A program made the translations under genes and the position numbers. 64,000 nucleotides of DNA. Origin: Streptomyces sp. SN-593. Its GTDB lineage: Bacteria > Actinomycetota > Actinomycetes > Streptomycetales > Streptomycetaceae. The notes beneath the pieces were generated by a model. That model was given only the letters and a program-made list of their open reading frames with translations, was not told the origin of the DNA and did no database searches. Of the stretch, positions 32,530 to 42,607 are shown piece by piece. Location: NCBI RefSeq assembly GCF_016756395.1, contig NZ_AP018365.1, positions 4,867,001 to 4,931,000 on the forward strand, read 5' to 3'. The first letter of the stretch is position 1, and every line of letters begins with the position of its first letter.

Positions 32530-33240
32530 CTGCGTACCGCAGCTGTCATTCCCGCCGCCGGACGTGGCGTCCGGCTGGGCCCCGGCGCGCCCAAGGCGCT
32601 GCGCACCCTGGGCGGGGTACCGATGCTCGTCCACGCCGTCCGAGCGATGGCCGCGGCCGAAGCCGTGCAGGTCATCGTGGTGGTCGCCCCGCCGGAGGGC
32701 GCGGCCGAGGTGCGGGCGCTGCTCGACTCCCACGAAGCCCCCGGGACCGCCGGTGTGACCACTGTCACCGTCGTGCCCGGCGGGGAGAGCCGGCAGGAAT
32801 CGGTGCGGCTCGGCCTGGCCGCCCTGCCCGACGACGTCGACGTGGTGCTGGTCCACGACGCGGCCCGCCCCCTGGTGCCCGTCGGGACCGTCGAGGGCGT
32901 CGTCGAGGCGGTGCGCGCCGGCGCGCCGGCCGTCGTCCCCGGCCTGCCGCTGGCCGACACCGTCAAGAGCGTCGAGCCGGCGACCGGCGCGGTCACCGGC
33001 ACCCCGCAGCGCGCCCTGCTGCGCGCCGTGCAGACCCCGCAGGGCTTCGACCGCGCGGTGCTCGCCAAGGCGCACGCCACCGTCACCGAGGACGTGACGG
33101 ACGACGCGAGCATGGTCGAGCAGCTCGGCCTGCCGGTCCGGGTGGTGCCCGGACACGAGGAGGCGTTCAAGGTGACCCGCCCGCTCGACCTCGTGCTCGC
33201 CGAGGCCGTACTCGCCCGCAGGAGGGGCCATGACCGCTGA
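32530..33240 (+). CDS. ispD: 2-C-methyl-D-erythritol 4-phosphate cytidylyltransferase
   Basis: The 236-aa MEP-pathway enzyme makes CDP-methylerythritol. The CTP-binding loop AVIPAAGRGVRLGPGAPKAL, GGESRQESVRLGL, VLVHDAARPL, GLPLADTVK and VQTPQGF are intact. The frame is closed by TGA at 32512, and no ATG, GTG or TTG occurs between that stop and the essential loop. The only plausible start is CTG 32530, preceded by AAGGA at normal distance; ATG 32623 would delete the nucleotide loop. It overlaps ispF by 11 bases. An unusual CTG start or a sequence error is implied. Confidence 0.93.
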   Translation: MRTAAVIPAAGRGVRLGPGAPKALRTLGGVPMLVHAVRAMAAAEAVQVIVVVAPPEGAAEVRALLDSHEAPGTAGVTTVTVVPGGESRQESVRLGLAALPDDVDVVLVHDAARPLVPVGTVEGVVEAVRAGAPAVVPGLPLADTVKSVEPATGAVTGTPQRALLRAVQTPQGFDRAVLAKAHATVTEDVTDDASMVEQLGLPVRVVPGHEEAFKVTRPLDLVLAEAVLARRRGHDR

Positions 33241-33769
33241 GCAGCCGACCGTCACGGGCGCGTACGGGACCGGGGCGCCGCCGCTGCCGCAGGTCGGCGT
33301 CGGCACCGACATCCACGCCTTCGAGGAGGGCCGCGAGCTGTGGTGCGCGGGCCTGAGGTGGGAGGGCGAGGGGAGCGGGCTGGCCGGCCACTCCGACGCC
33401 GACGTGGTCGCGCACGCCGCGTGCAACGCGCTGTTCTCCGCGGCCGGCCTGGGCGACCTCGGCGCCCACTTCGGCACCGGGCGGCCGCAGTGGGCCGGCG
33501 CGTCCGGGCTGACACTGCTGGCCGAGGCCGCGCGGATCGTCCGGGACGCGGGCTTCACGATCGGCAACGTCGCCGTCCAGGTGGTCGGGAAGCGGCCGAA
33601 GATCGGGAAGCGGCGCGAGGAGGCGCAGCGGGTGCTGGCCGAGGCCGTGGGCGCCCCGGTCTTCGTCAGCGCGGCCACCTCCGACGGGCTGGGCTTCACC
33701 GGCCGGGGCGAGGGACTCGCGGCGATCGCCACGGCGCTGGTCGTGCGGAGCGGCCCGGGCGGGTCCTGA
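33230..33769 (+). CDS. ispF: 2-C-methyl-D-erythritol 2,4-cyclodiphosphate synthase
   Basis: The 179-aa product has the zinc-binding VGVGTDIHAF (DxH), LAGHSDADVVAHAACNAL, DLGAHFGTG (usual DIGxHFP), VAVQVVGKRPKI and ATSDGLGFTGRGEG, the complete IspF motif set. A 20-residue leader precedes the usual start of the fold. The ATG overlaps the end of ispD, giving coupled expression of consecutive MEP-pathway steps. Confidence 0.96.
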   Translation: MTAEQPTVTGAYGTGAPPLPQVGVGTDIHAFEEGRELWCAGLRWEGEGSGLAGHSDADVVAHAACNALFSAAGLGDLGAHFGTGRPQWAGASGLTLLAEAARIVRDAGFTIGNVAVQVVGKRPKIGKRREEAQRVLAEAVGAPVFVSAATSDGLGFTGRGEGLAAIATALVVRSGPGGS

Positions 33770-33925
33770 CGCGGCCGTCCGCGAGGGCCCGCCGGACACG
33801 CCCCGCCGGACACGCCTCCGGCGGGCGCCTTCGGGCGCGCTCCCACGCGAGCCGTTATGTGTCCGCCGTATGTGCACTTCGCCCAGGGGCGCGGGGCACG
33901 GGACATCTCCCACTACCCTTGTGCC

Positions 33926-35317
33926 GTGACCATTCGCCTGTACGACACCAACGCGCGCCAGGTTCGTGATTTCGCCCCGCTCACGCCGGGCCGCGTCTCG
34001 ATCTACCTGTGCGGCGCCACCGTGCAGGCGGCCCCGCACATCGGCCACATCCGGTCCGGGCTGAACTTCGACATCATGCGCCGCTGGTTCGCCCACCGCG
34101 GCTACGAAGTGAGCTTCGTGCGCAACGTGACGGACATCGACGACAAGATCATCAGGAAGGCGGCCGAGCAGGACCGCCCCTGGTGGGCCATCGGGTACGA
34201 GAACGAGCGCGCCTTCACCAGCGGTTACGACGCGCTGGGCTGCCTCCCGCCGACGTACGAGCCGCGCGCCACCGGCCACGTGCCGGAGATGGTCGAGATG
34301 ATGCGCGGCCTGATCGAGCGCGGCCACGCCTACGAGGCCGACGGCAACGTCTACTTCGACGTGCGCTCGTACCCCGGCTACCTGGAGCTGTCCAACCAGG
34401 AACTGGACAACCTGCGGCAGCCCGAGGGCGAGGGCGAGACCGGCAAGCGCGACCAGCGGGACTTCGCGATGTGGAAGGCCGCCAAGCCCGGTGAGCCGTC
34501 CTGGGAGACCCCGTGGGGCCGCGGCCGGCCCGGCTGGCACCTGGAGTGCTCGGCGATGGCCCACAAGTACCTGGGCGGCGTCTTCGACATCCACGGCGGC
34601 GGCATCGACCTGATCTTCCCGCACCACGAGAACGAGATCGCCCAGGCGAAGGCGTTCGGCGACGAGTTCGCCCGCTACTGGGTGCACAACGCGTGGGTCA
34701 CCATGAGCGGCGAGAAGATGAGCAAGTCGCTCGGCAACTCGGTGCTGGTCTCCGAGATGGTGCGGCGCTGGCGGCCGATCGTGCTGCGCTACTACCTGGG
34801 CACCCCGCACTACCGGTCGATGATCGAGTACAGCGAGGAGGCCCTGCGCGAGGCCGAGTCGGCGTTCGCCCGGATCGAGGGTTTCGCGCAGCGGGTGGTG
34901 GAGAAGGCGGGGGCGGTCGAGCCGGCCGCCGAGGTGCCGCCGGCCTTCGCCGAGGCGATGGACGACGACATGGGCGTCCCGCAGGCGCTGGCCGTGGTGC
35001 ACACCACGGTCCGGCAGGGCAACAGCGCGCTCAACGCCGACGACAAGGAGACGGCGGTCGCGCGGTTGGCCGAGGTCCGTGCGATGCTCGGAGTACTGGG
35101 TCTGGACCCCCTCGACCCGCACTGGAGCAGCGCCGAGGGCGGCGACGACCTGCACGGCGTCGTCGACTCCCTGGTCCGGCTGGTCCTGGAGCAGCGCCAG
35201 TCCGCGCGTTCCCGCAAGGACTACGGCACCGCCGACGCCATCCGCGACCAGCTCGTCCAGGCGGGACTGGAGATCGAGGACACCCCGACCGGCTCGCGCT
35301 GGACGCTCAGGGGCTGA
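33926..35317 (+). CDS. cysS: cysteinyl-tRNA synthetase
   Basis: The 463-aa class I synthetase shows TIRLYDTNARQVRDFAPL, the zinc Cys in YLCGATVQ, HIGHIRSG (HIGH motif), FVRNVTDIDDKII, WHLECSAMA with the zinc Cys, HHENEIAQ and GEKMSKSLGN (KMSKS motif). The GTG at 33926 begins the conserved sequence; the longer in-frame ATG start is not conserved. Length matches bacterial CysRS rather than the mycothiol ligase MshC (about 410 aa). Confidence 0.96.
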   Translation: MTIRLYDTNARQVRDFAPLTPGRVSIYLCGATVQAAPHIGHIRSGLNFDIMRRWFAHRGYEVSFVRNVTDIDDKIIRKAAEQDRPWWAIGYENERAFTSGYDALGCLPPTYEPRATGHVPEMVEMMRGLIERGHAYEADGNVYFDVRSYPGYLELSNQELDNLRQPEGEGETGKRDQRDFAMWKAAKPGEPSWETPWGRGRPGWHLECSAMAHKYLGGVFDIHGGGIDLIFPHHENEIAQAKAFGDEFARYWVHNAWVTMSGEKMSKSLGNSVLVSEMVRRWRPIVLRYYLGTPHYRSMIEYSEEALREAESAFARIEGFAQRVVEKAGAVEPAAEVPPAFAEAMDDDMGVPQALAVVHTTVRQGNSALNADDKETAVARLAEVRAMLGVLGLDPLDPHWSSAEGGDDLHGVVDSLVRLVLEQRQSARSRKDYGTADAIRDQLVQAGLEIEDTPTGSRWTLRG

Positions 35318-35383
35318 CCCGTTCACCGGCTCGCGGGACCCGTGGAGCCTTGAAGCGTTCGACCGAAGAAGTGAGAGAGTCCG

Positions 35384-36340
35384 ATGGCCGGCAACAGCCA
35401 GCGCAGGAACCGCCGTACGTCCAACAAGAAGGGCGCCACGGTCGGCAGTGGCGGGCAGCGCCGCAAGGGCCTCGAGGGCAGGGGCCCGACGCCGCCAGCC
35501 GAGGCGCGCAAGGGCCACAAGAAGAACCGGATCGCGAACGCGCAGGCCCGGTCCACGGTGTCTGCCCAGTCCCGCCGCCCCTCGGGGCGCGGCGCCAAGT
35601 CGACCTCGGAGATGGTGGTCGGCCGCAACCCGGTGGTCGAGGCGCTGCGCGCCGACATCCCCGCGACGGCCGTCTACGTCCAGCAGTACATCGACAACGA
35701 CGACCGGGTCCGTGAGGCGGTGACGCTCGCCACCGACCGCGGGGTGCCGCTGCTGGAGGCGCCGCGCCCGGAGCTGGACCGGATCACCTCGGGCCTGAAC
35801 CACCAGGGCCTGGTGCTCCAGATCCCGCCCTACGAGTACGCCCACCCCGAGGACCTGGTGGCCGCCGCGACCGGCCGCGGCGAGGACCCGCTGATCGTGG
35901 CGCTCGACGGCGTCACGGACCCGCGCAACCTCGGTGCCGTGGTGCGCTCGGTGGCCGCCTTCGGCGGGCACGGCGTGGTGGTGCCCGAGCGGCGCGCGGC
36001 GGGGATGACCGCGGGCGCCTGGAAGACCTCGGCGGGTACCGCCGCCCGGGTGCCGGTGGCCCGCGCCACCAACCTCACCCGCACCCTGGAGGCGTACCAG
36101 AAGGCGGGGCTGACCGTCGTCGGGCTGGCCGCGGACGGGGAGTTGGAGCTCCAGGACCTGGAACTGCTCGACGGTCCGGTGGTCGTGGTGGCCGGCTCCG
36201 AGGGCAAGGGGCTGTCCCGGCTGGTCGGCGAGACGTGCGACGTGCGGGTGCGGATCCCGATGCCGGGCGGCGCGGAGTCCCTCAACGCGGGCGTCGCGGC
36301 GGGCGTGGTGCTGTACGAGGCGTCCCGCCGCCGCGCGTAA
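35384..36340 (+). CDS. rlmB: 23S rRNA 2'-O-methyltransferase RlmB (SpoU/TrmH family)
   Basis: The 318-aa product has a basic, disordered N-terminus (about 75 residues, QRRNRRTSNKK), the substrate-binding VVGRNPVVEALRADIP domain, and a SPOUT catalytic domain with DGVTDPRNLGAVVRSVAAFG (motif 1), VVVAGSEGKGLSRL (motif 2) and IPMPGGAESLNAGVAAGVVLYE (motif 3). It methylates the guanosine equivalent to G2251 in family members. It follows cysS in the conserved order. Confidence 0.95.
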   Translation: MAGNSQRRNRRTSNKKGATVGSGGQRRKGLEGRGPTPPAEARKGHKKNRIANAQARSTVSAQSRRPSGRGAKSTSEMVVGRNPVVEALRADIPATAVYVQQYIDNDDRVREAVTLATDRGVPLLEAPRPELDRITSGLNHQGLVLQIPPYEYAHPEDLVAAATGRGEDPLIVALDGVTDPRNLGAVVRSVAAFGGHGVVVPERRAAGMTAGAWKTSAGTAARVPVARATNLTRTLEAYQKAGLTVVGLAADGELELQDLELLDGPVVVVAGSEGKGLSRLVGETCDVRVRIPMPGGAESLNAGVAAGVVLYEASRRRA

Positions 36341-36352
36341 GGGCCGTCTCCC

Positions 36353-36386
36353 AGGACGGGCGCCCCTTACCGAAGGGGGCCGTCCT
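36353..36386. terminator. bidirectional terminator after rlmB
   Basis: AGGACGGGCGCCCC pairs with GGGGGCCGTCCT across an 8-base loop (one bulge), between convergent rlmB and the sulfotransferase gene. Confidence 0.65.
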
Positions 36387-36437
36387 ACCGCGGGGGCGTC
36401 CGGACCCGAGCGCTCCCGCGGTGGCTGCCGCGGGTGC

Positions 36438-37262
36438 TCAGCAGGGGTACTCCCACTTGCGGGTGATCGCCCGCAGGGGTTCCGGCACGTCCTCGGGGCT
36501 CGGCAGCGGCCGCGGCTCCTGGATCCGTCCCGACTTGATCTTGTCGCTCCAGTCACCCATCGCGACCTGGAACGGGCCGTGGTCCTTGCGCCCGTACCGC
36601 ACCATCTTGGGCGTGAACTCGACGCCCAAGTAGGTACACAAGCGGCGACACTCCGCCTCCGGGTCGGCGGTCAGGTCCTCGTAGCGCACGGTGATGCCGT
36701 CGAGCGCGTCGCGGGCGGCGTCGACCCGCTCCACGTAGCGGCGGATGTGGCGGACCGTCCAGTCGATGCCCTTGTCCGGGCGTGAGTCCATCTGCGAGGC
36801 GACCACCGAGGCCGGGTGGCGCAGCAGGAAGACGAACCGGGCCTTGGGCCACGCCTCGTGCAGCCGCTGCCACAACTCGGCGTTGCCGGGTGTCTTGTCG
36901 ACGATGACCTTCTTCTCGCTGCGCACCAGCTCGCGGTGGAGCACCCGGTCCCACAGCAGGTGCTCCAGCTCCCGCTGGTCCAGCTCCAGCAGCCCCATCG
37001 CCTTCTCGGTGTAGGGCTCGGAGTACGACAGGGTGAGGGTCCGCAGGTGCATCTCGTGCGGGGCGCGGATGTCGGGGTGGCTGTTGAGCAGCACCCGCAG
37101 CAGCGTCGAGCCGGAACGGATCGAGGAGATGACGAACACGGGCTCGGGCACCAGGCGGGTGGCCTCGGGCCCGAGGACCGGCGGCGGCGCGGTGATCACC
37201 CTCCTGGCCTTGACGCGGACCCGCCGGGCGAGCCGGCGCACTCGAGGGTCGTGCAGGATCAT
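36438..37262 (-). CDS. sulfotransferase family protein
   Basis: The 274-aa protein has the PAPS-binding 5'-phosphosulfate loop FVISSIRSGSTLLRVLLNSHP (about residue 43), the 3'-phosphate region RFVFLLRHPASVVAS and VRYEDLTADPEAECRRLCTYLG, the usual order for Stf0/Sulfotransfer_3 enzymes. The conserved Lys is seen in VDKTPGN. The start at ATG 37262 follows GGGAG; the upstream extension is not conserved. The acceptor is unknown. It is conserved in this chromosomal position. Confidence 0.87.
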   Translation of the reverse strand: MILHDPRVRRLARRVRVKARRVITAPPPVLGPEATRLVPEPVFVISSIRSGSTLLRVLLNSHPDIRAPHEMHLRTLTLSYSEPYTEKAMGLLELDQRELEHLLWDRVLHRELVRSEKKVIVDKTPGNAELWQRLHEAWPKARFVFLLRHPASVVASQMDSRPDKGIDWTVRHIRRYVERVDAARDALDGITVRYEDLTADPEAECRRLCTYLGVEFTPKMVRYGRKDHGPFQVAMGDWSDKIKSGRIQEPRPLPSPEDVPEPLRAITRKWEYPC

Positions 37263-37479
37263 CGCACCGCTCCCGGACGAAGGTGGACTTGGACTGTCCA
37301 CCGCATCCTGCTGGCCGAATCTTGGTGGCGCCTTGGTGACACCATGGGAAACGGATGAGATTTCGGTGAGATCCACGCGGGAGGGGAACGGATCGCGCCG
37401 AAACCCCGTCCGCCGGGTTCGGCCGCTCGTCTGACGGGGGACCGTCAGGCAGTGTCCTAAACGACCGTCACTCGGTTAG

Positions 37480-39102
37480 ATGAGTGTGGACACCAGAACA
37501 CCCCGCACCTCGACGGGGGGAGGGACGCCCGGTTTTGATGAGCGCGTGCTGACCATGGCACGGGTGCCGAGCGATCCCGCCCAGGTCATCGTCAACCACG
37601 CGAGCTTCCGGGTGCAGCTCGGCGCGGCCTCGACCCGCGCCCTCGCCGTCGCGGACACGGTACGGATGCCGGCCGTGCGGCGCGGCAGGCCCGTCGTGTG
37701 GTCCGGGCACACCTCGCCCGAGTTGACGCAGGCGGTGCGCCGGCAGGCCGGCACCGCGGCCGGGCAGGGGGGTGCCGGAGCCGCGACCCAGGTGCTGCCG
37801 CGGATCGACGAGACCGCCGTGCTGCCCGCCGCGGTCCCCACGGTGGTCGGCCAGCGTGCCCCCTACGACGAGCCGCTGGTCGGCGCCGGCGGCGGCCGCG
37901 ACGACGACCGCTACGGCGACGAGGACGCCTCCGGCGGCGCCGAGCGGGCCCGCCCCGGCCGCCAGCGCGGGCGGCGCGACTCCGTCCGGCACGCCTACTA
38001 CCCGCACCGGCGGATGAACCTGGGCATCGTCCTCCTGCCGCTGCGCGTCTTCCTCGGCTTCGTGTCGATCTACGCGGGCATGGGCAAGCTGTGCGACCGG
38101 GTCTACTTCGACGGCGGCAGCCGCGGCTCCATGGTCAAGTGGCTGTCCTCGCTGCACCCCTGGGCGGCCGCCGAGCCGCTGCGCGACGCGGCGCTCAACC
38201 ACCCGGTGGGCGCGGGCCTGTCCGTCGCCTTCCTCCAGGTCGTGGTGGGCGTGCTCACCGTCTTCGGCCTGTGGCAGCGGGTCGCCGCGGTGTTCGGCGC
38301 CGCCGTCTCGATCGCCCTGCTGGTCACCGTCAGTTGGCGGACCGTCCCGGTGTACGACGCGCCCGACTTCATCTACCTGGCCGCCTGGAGCCCGCTGGTG
38401 ATCGCCGGCGCCCCGGTCTACTCGGTCGACGGCCACCTCGCGAGCGACGCCTGGCGCCGGCTCGGCCCCCGCGTCACCCTGTGGGACCTGCGGCGGCGCG
38501 TGCTGCGCCGGGGCACGGTCCTCGCCACCGTCACCATCGGCCTGACGCTGCTGATCGGTTCGGTGCTGGGCGCGGCGGTCCGTGCCAGCAGCACGGAGCA
38601 CGGCCGGCCCGGCTCCGGCTCGACCCCGGTGAACAACCTGCCCGGTTCGCCGCTTCCGGAGGTCTCCGGCGGGGACAGCGAGGGGAGCTCGGGATCGCCG
38701 GCCGACCCGTCGCCGTCGGCCGGGAAGGGCAAGGACGGCGGAAGCGGGTCCGGCGCCCGGCCCGGGTCGACGCCGAGCGCGACGCACGCGCCGGCCGGCG
38801 GCGGCGCGCCGCAGAGCACCCACACCACCATCGGCACCGGCGGCGGTTCCACGGGGACCGGCACCGGGTCCGGTAGCGGTTCCGGGTCCGGATCCGGGTC
38901 CGGCGGCTCCTCCGGGGGCTCCTCCGGCGGCAGCGCGCCGGCGACCCAGGCTCCGCCTCCCGTCGCGACGCAGGCGCCCGCGCCCTCGGCCCCGGCGCCG
39001 AAGCCGTCGCAGGGCGCGATCGGCGGGCTGCTGGGCAGCGGGCCGCTGCTCGGGCTGTCGGCGGGGCCGGGGCACTCCGGGGCGCCGCAGGACACGGCCT
39101 GA
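37480..39102 (+). CDS. DoxX-family membrane protein with low-complexity tail
   Basis: The 540-aa protein has about 175 residues of variable N-terminal sequence. A DoxX domain follows: LGIVLLPLRVFLGFVSIYAGMGKL, then VAFLQVVVGVLTVFGLWQRVAAVFGAAVSIALL and DFIYLAAWSPLVIAG, about four membrane segments. A fifth segment (TVLATVTIGLTLLIGSVLGAAV) leads to an external Gly/Ser/Pro/Thr-rich tail of about 170 residues (GSGSGSGSGSG). DoxX proteins act in redox or quinone-linked membrane processes; the exact role is unknown. Confidence 0.88.
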   Translation: MSVDTRTPRTSTGGGTPGFDERVLTMARVPSDPAQVIVNHASFRVQLGAASTRALAVADTVRMPAVRRGRPVVWSGHTSPELTQAVRRQAGTAAGQGGAGAATQVLPRIDETAVLPAAVPTVVGQRAPYDEPLVGAGGGRDDDRYGDEDASGGAERARPGRQRGRRDSVRHAYYPHRRMNLGIVLLPLRVFLGFVSIYAGMGKLCDRVYFDGGSRGSMVKWLSSLHPWAAAEPLRDAALNHPVGAGLSVAFLQVVVGVLTVFGLWQRVAAVFGAAVSIALLVTVSWRTVPVYDAPDFIYLAAWSPLVIAGAPVYSVDGHLASDAWRRLGPRVTLWDLRRRVLRRGTVLATVTIGLTLLIGSVLGAAVRASSTEHGRPGSGSTPVNNLPGSPLPEVSGGDSEGSSGSPADPSPSAGKGKDGGSGSGARPGSTPSATHAPAGGGAPQSTHTTIGTGGGSTGTGTGSGSGSGSGSGSGGSSGGSSGGSAPATQAPPPVATQAPAPSAPAPKPSQGAIGGLLGSGPLLGLSAGPGHSGAPQDTA

Positions 39103-39136
39103 CCCGACCCCCGGGCCGGACGGCCGGAACAGCACG

Positions 39137-39169
39137 CAGGGGCGCCCCCTTCCGCGGGGGGCGCCCCTG
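39137..39169. terminator. terminator after DoxX gene
   Basis: CAGGGGCGCCCCC and GGGGGCGCCCCTG form a perfect 13-base stem with a 7-base loop, 35 bases after the DoxX stop. Confidence 0.8.
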
Positions 39170-39401
39170 GCGCGTGTCCGGCGGCGGATCTCGTCCGGGC
39201 CGGGGCGGAAGGGTGGTGTGTCGGAGCCGGGCGGAGGGTGCCCGGTGCCGTGCCCGGGCGGACGTGTCCGGTGCCGCGCCCGGGCCGAGGGGGCCGGCGT
39301 GCGGGCTGAGGATGGCCGGTGTCCGGTCCGGGAAGGGGTGCCGGGTGTCCGGGGCGGGTGCCTGGCGCGTCGGCCGTAGTACGCGGGTGCGCGGGCCCGT
39401 G

Positions 39402-40160
39402 TCAGCCCTGCTGCGAACCCAGCTCCTTGGCGGCCTCGTTGAGGTCCTTGGCGGTGTCGATGGCCCGCCAGTAGGCGCCGTGCGGGATCGGGAAGCCGGC
39501 GAGCCGGCGTTCGCGGGCGAGCCGGGGGAAGGTGGTCCGCTCGTGGTCCCCGAGGTCGGGCAGCATCGCGGCGAACTCCGGCGCGAAGACGTACACGCCG
39601 GCGTTGATCAGGTAGGGCGAGGGCGGCGCCTCGATGAAGTCCAGCACCTGGCCGAACTCGTTGGTCTCCACGGCGCCCCAGGGGATGCGGGGGCGGGCCA
39701 GCGCGAGCGTGGCGACGGCGGCGCGCTCCTCGTGGAACCCGGCCATCTCGTTCAGCGGGAAACGGGTCCAGATGTCGCCGTTGGTGGCGTACCAGGGCTC
39801 GTCGGGGCGGGGCAGGGAGGCGGCCGCGTACTTCAGGCCGCCGCCGCGCCCCAGCGGCTCGCGCTCGATGACGGTGGTGACGTTGAGCGGGAGCGGGGTC
39901 GCGTCCAGCCACTCCTGCAGCACCTCGGCGAGGTGGCCGCAGGAGATCACCGCGTCCGTGACGCCTTCGGCGGCCAGCCAGGCCAGTTGGTGCCCGATGA
40001 TCGGCGTCCCGGTGCCGGGGATCTCCACCATCGGCTTGGGCCGGTCGTCGGTGTACGGCCGCAGCCGCGAGCCCTGGCCGCCGGCGAGCAGGACCGCCTG
40101 GGTGACCGGGGCCGGGACGGAGGGGGCGGAGGTGCCGGGAAGTCGGGAGGCGCGCGTCAT
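39402..40160 (-). CDS. NTP-transferase (sugar-phosphate nucleotidylyltransferase) family protein
   Basis: The 252-aa product has the nucleotide-binding LLAGGQGSRLRPYTDDRPKPMVEI (signature GGxGxRL...PK), then VISCGHLAEVL, ATNGDIWTRFPL (metal Asp), and INAGVYVFAPE. It is shorter than GDP-mannose or glucose-1-phosphate nucleotidylyltransferases with a hexapeptide domain and ends after the catalytic fold. ATG 40160 is preferred over the more upstream start because AAGGTG precedes it. Activated sugar unknown. Confidence 0.87.
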   Translation of the reverse strand: MTRASRLPGTSAPSVPAPVTQAVLLAGGQGSRLRPYTDDRPKPMVEIPGTGTPIIGHQLAWLAAEGVTDAVISCGHLAEVLQEWLDATPLPLNVTTVIEREPLGRGGGLKYAAASLPRPDEPWYATNGDIWTRFPLNEMAGFHEERAAVATLALARPRIPWGAVETNEFGQVLDFIEAPPSPYLINAGVYVFAPEFAAMLPDLGDHERTTFPRLARERRLAGFPIPHGAYWRAIDTAKDLNEAAKELGSQQG

Positions 40161-40429
40161 GCAGCGCACCTTATGCGACGGGAGGCGTACGGCCCCTGTG
40201 TGCTGGGCCGTACGCCTGGGCGCGTCCGGGGGTTCGCCGTCTGCGGAGCCGCCGTCCGTCCGCCATCGGTCTGCTGTCGGTCTGCCGCGTGGCGGCTAGG
40301 GGCGTACCCGGGTGGGCCGTGGGCGTACGGAGGCGTACGACCGGCCTCATGGGGTGGACCTGGTCTGACCGGGGCCATACCGAGGTCGTGCCGGGGGGTC
40401 GTGTCGGGCGGGTGTCGTCCTGGGCGGCC

Positions 40430-40843
40430 TCAGCCGACGGACGCCACGCCGGTCGCGAACGAGGTGTCGCAGACCGGCCGGGACCACGCCTGCGCGCGGT
40501 TGGCGGCGCCGTCGTACTTCGCGACGGCGGCGCGGCCCAGCGAGCGGGCGATGTCCACGCAGTAGCGCGCGAGGCCGGGCTGCTTGGTGATGGCCGTCTG
40601 GAGATCGGTCAGGGCCGCGCCCGGGTCCTTCTCCTGGAGTTCCGCCAGCAGCTTCTGGCGCAGCGCCTCCTGGGGCGCGAGGGATGCCTGCTTCTTCGAC
40701 GACGCCGCGGTCAGCACCTGTCCGTCCGACGACGACGAGGAGGCCCACGGCACGCGGGTGACGGCGAGCGTCCCCGACAGCACGAGGACGACCGGAAGAA
40801 CGAGCGCGAATGTCTTGCCGAGACGGCGAGCTACCTGGTTCAC
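40430..40843 (-). CDS. small secreted/membrane-anchored protein of unknown function
   Basis: The 137-aa product has an N-terminal hydrophobic segment LGKTFALVLPVVLVLSGTLAV, a Ser-rich linker and a helical Ala/Gln/Lys-rich domain with two cysteines (ARYCVDIARSLGRAA and SRPVCDTS). The two Cys could pair outside the membrane. The GTG start lies 7 bases after a TACGAT box, so the message may be leaderless. No function recognised. Confidence 0.7.
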   Translation of the reverse strand: MNQVARRLGKTFALVLPVVLVLSGTLAVTRVPWASSSSSDGQVLTAASSKKQASLAPQEALRQKLLAELQEKDPGAALTDLQTAITKQPGLARYCVDIARSLGRAAVAKYDGAANRAQAWSRPVCDTSFATGVASVG

Positions 40844-41066
40844 GCATCGGATCGTAGCGACTGGTGATGATTTGGCGACATTTAGTCACTCTGACGAGGG
40901 AGGTGAAACGGGGCAGCCGCAGTCACGGTGTTGACGAACCCACCCGAAAGGCCGGGTTTGACTATTTATGCCGGGTGTCTGCGCGGGGGCGGGAGCGGGT
41001 ACCGACGCGGGAGCGCGGGAGGGCGTGGGGAGTCGGATGCGGTGCGTCCGGGGGAGACCGCGAAAC

Positions 41067-41111
41067 GGCGGCGGGCCGGCACGTCCGTCGTGGACGTACC
41101 GGCCCGCCGCC
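41067..41111. terminator. terminator after msiK
   Basis: GGCGGCGGGCCGG...ACGTCC and GGACGT.CCGGCCCGCCGCC form a long stem with a GTCGT loop, 43 bases beyond the leftward msiK stop. The remainder of the 40844-41153 gap shows no gene. Confidence 0.75.
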
Positions 41112-41153
41112 GCGTTCGTTCGCGCGTGCTCGCCCGCCGTGAGGCGCCGGGCC

Positions 41154-42275
<1,122 letters not shown>

Positions 42276-42490
42276 GACTGTGTCAGTCCCTTCACCGGCA
42301 GGAACGTGCCGGACGATCCGAGTAAAGGAACCTCCCGGAGCAGCTCCGGAGGTGTTCCGCCAAACCGAGCGGACCCGCCTCGTCAGCGGGCCCACCGCGA
42401 CGCTACCTGCCGATTTCCCTCTTGTCACCAGCCCCTGGGGCAGGATTTTCCCCGCCCCGGGCACCCCCGGCCCGGTACACTTGCCCCCGC

Positions 42491-42567
42491 GCCTCCTTAG
42501 CTCAGCTGGCCAGAGCGACGCTCTTGTAAAGCGTAGGTCGTCGGTTCGAACCCGACAGGGGGCTCCA
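42491..42567 (+). tRNA. tRNA-Thr(TGT), integration target
   Basis: A full cloverleaf is present: acceptor GCCTCCT/AGGGGGC (one G-U), D stem GCTC/GAGC, anticodon stem ACGCT/AGCGT with loop CTTGTAA (anticodon TGT), T stem GTCGG/CCGAC with loop TTCGAAC, discriminator T and encoded CCA. The integrase gene begins 41 bases downstream, so the 3' half is the attachment site of the element to its right. Confidence 0.96.
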
Positions 42568-42607
42568 ACTTCGCCCAGGTCACCGCGCAAGTGGCCTGCG
42601 GCGTAGA

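Noticed and set aside
33167..36556. An 1129-aa leftward open frame opposite ispF, cysS and rlmB.
   Set aside because: It is antisense to three clear core genes, is rich in Arg/His/Gly shadow composition, and shows no domain.
37468..39912. An 814-aa leftward frame across the DoxX gene.
   Set aside because: It is the shadow of the DoxX gene and of the repeats after it; only the NTP-transferase (39402-40160) is real on that strand.
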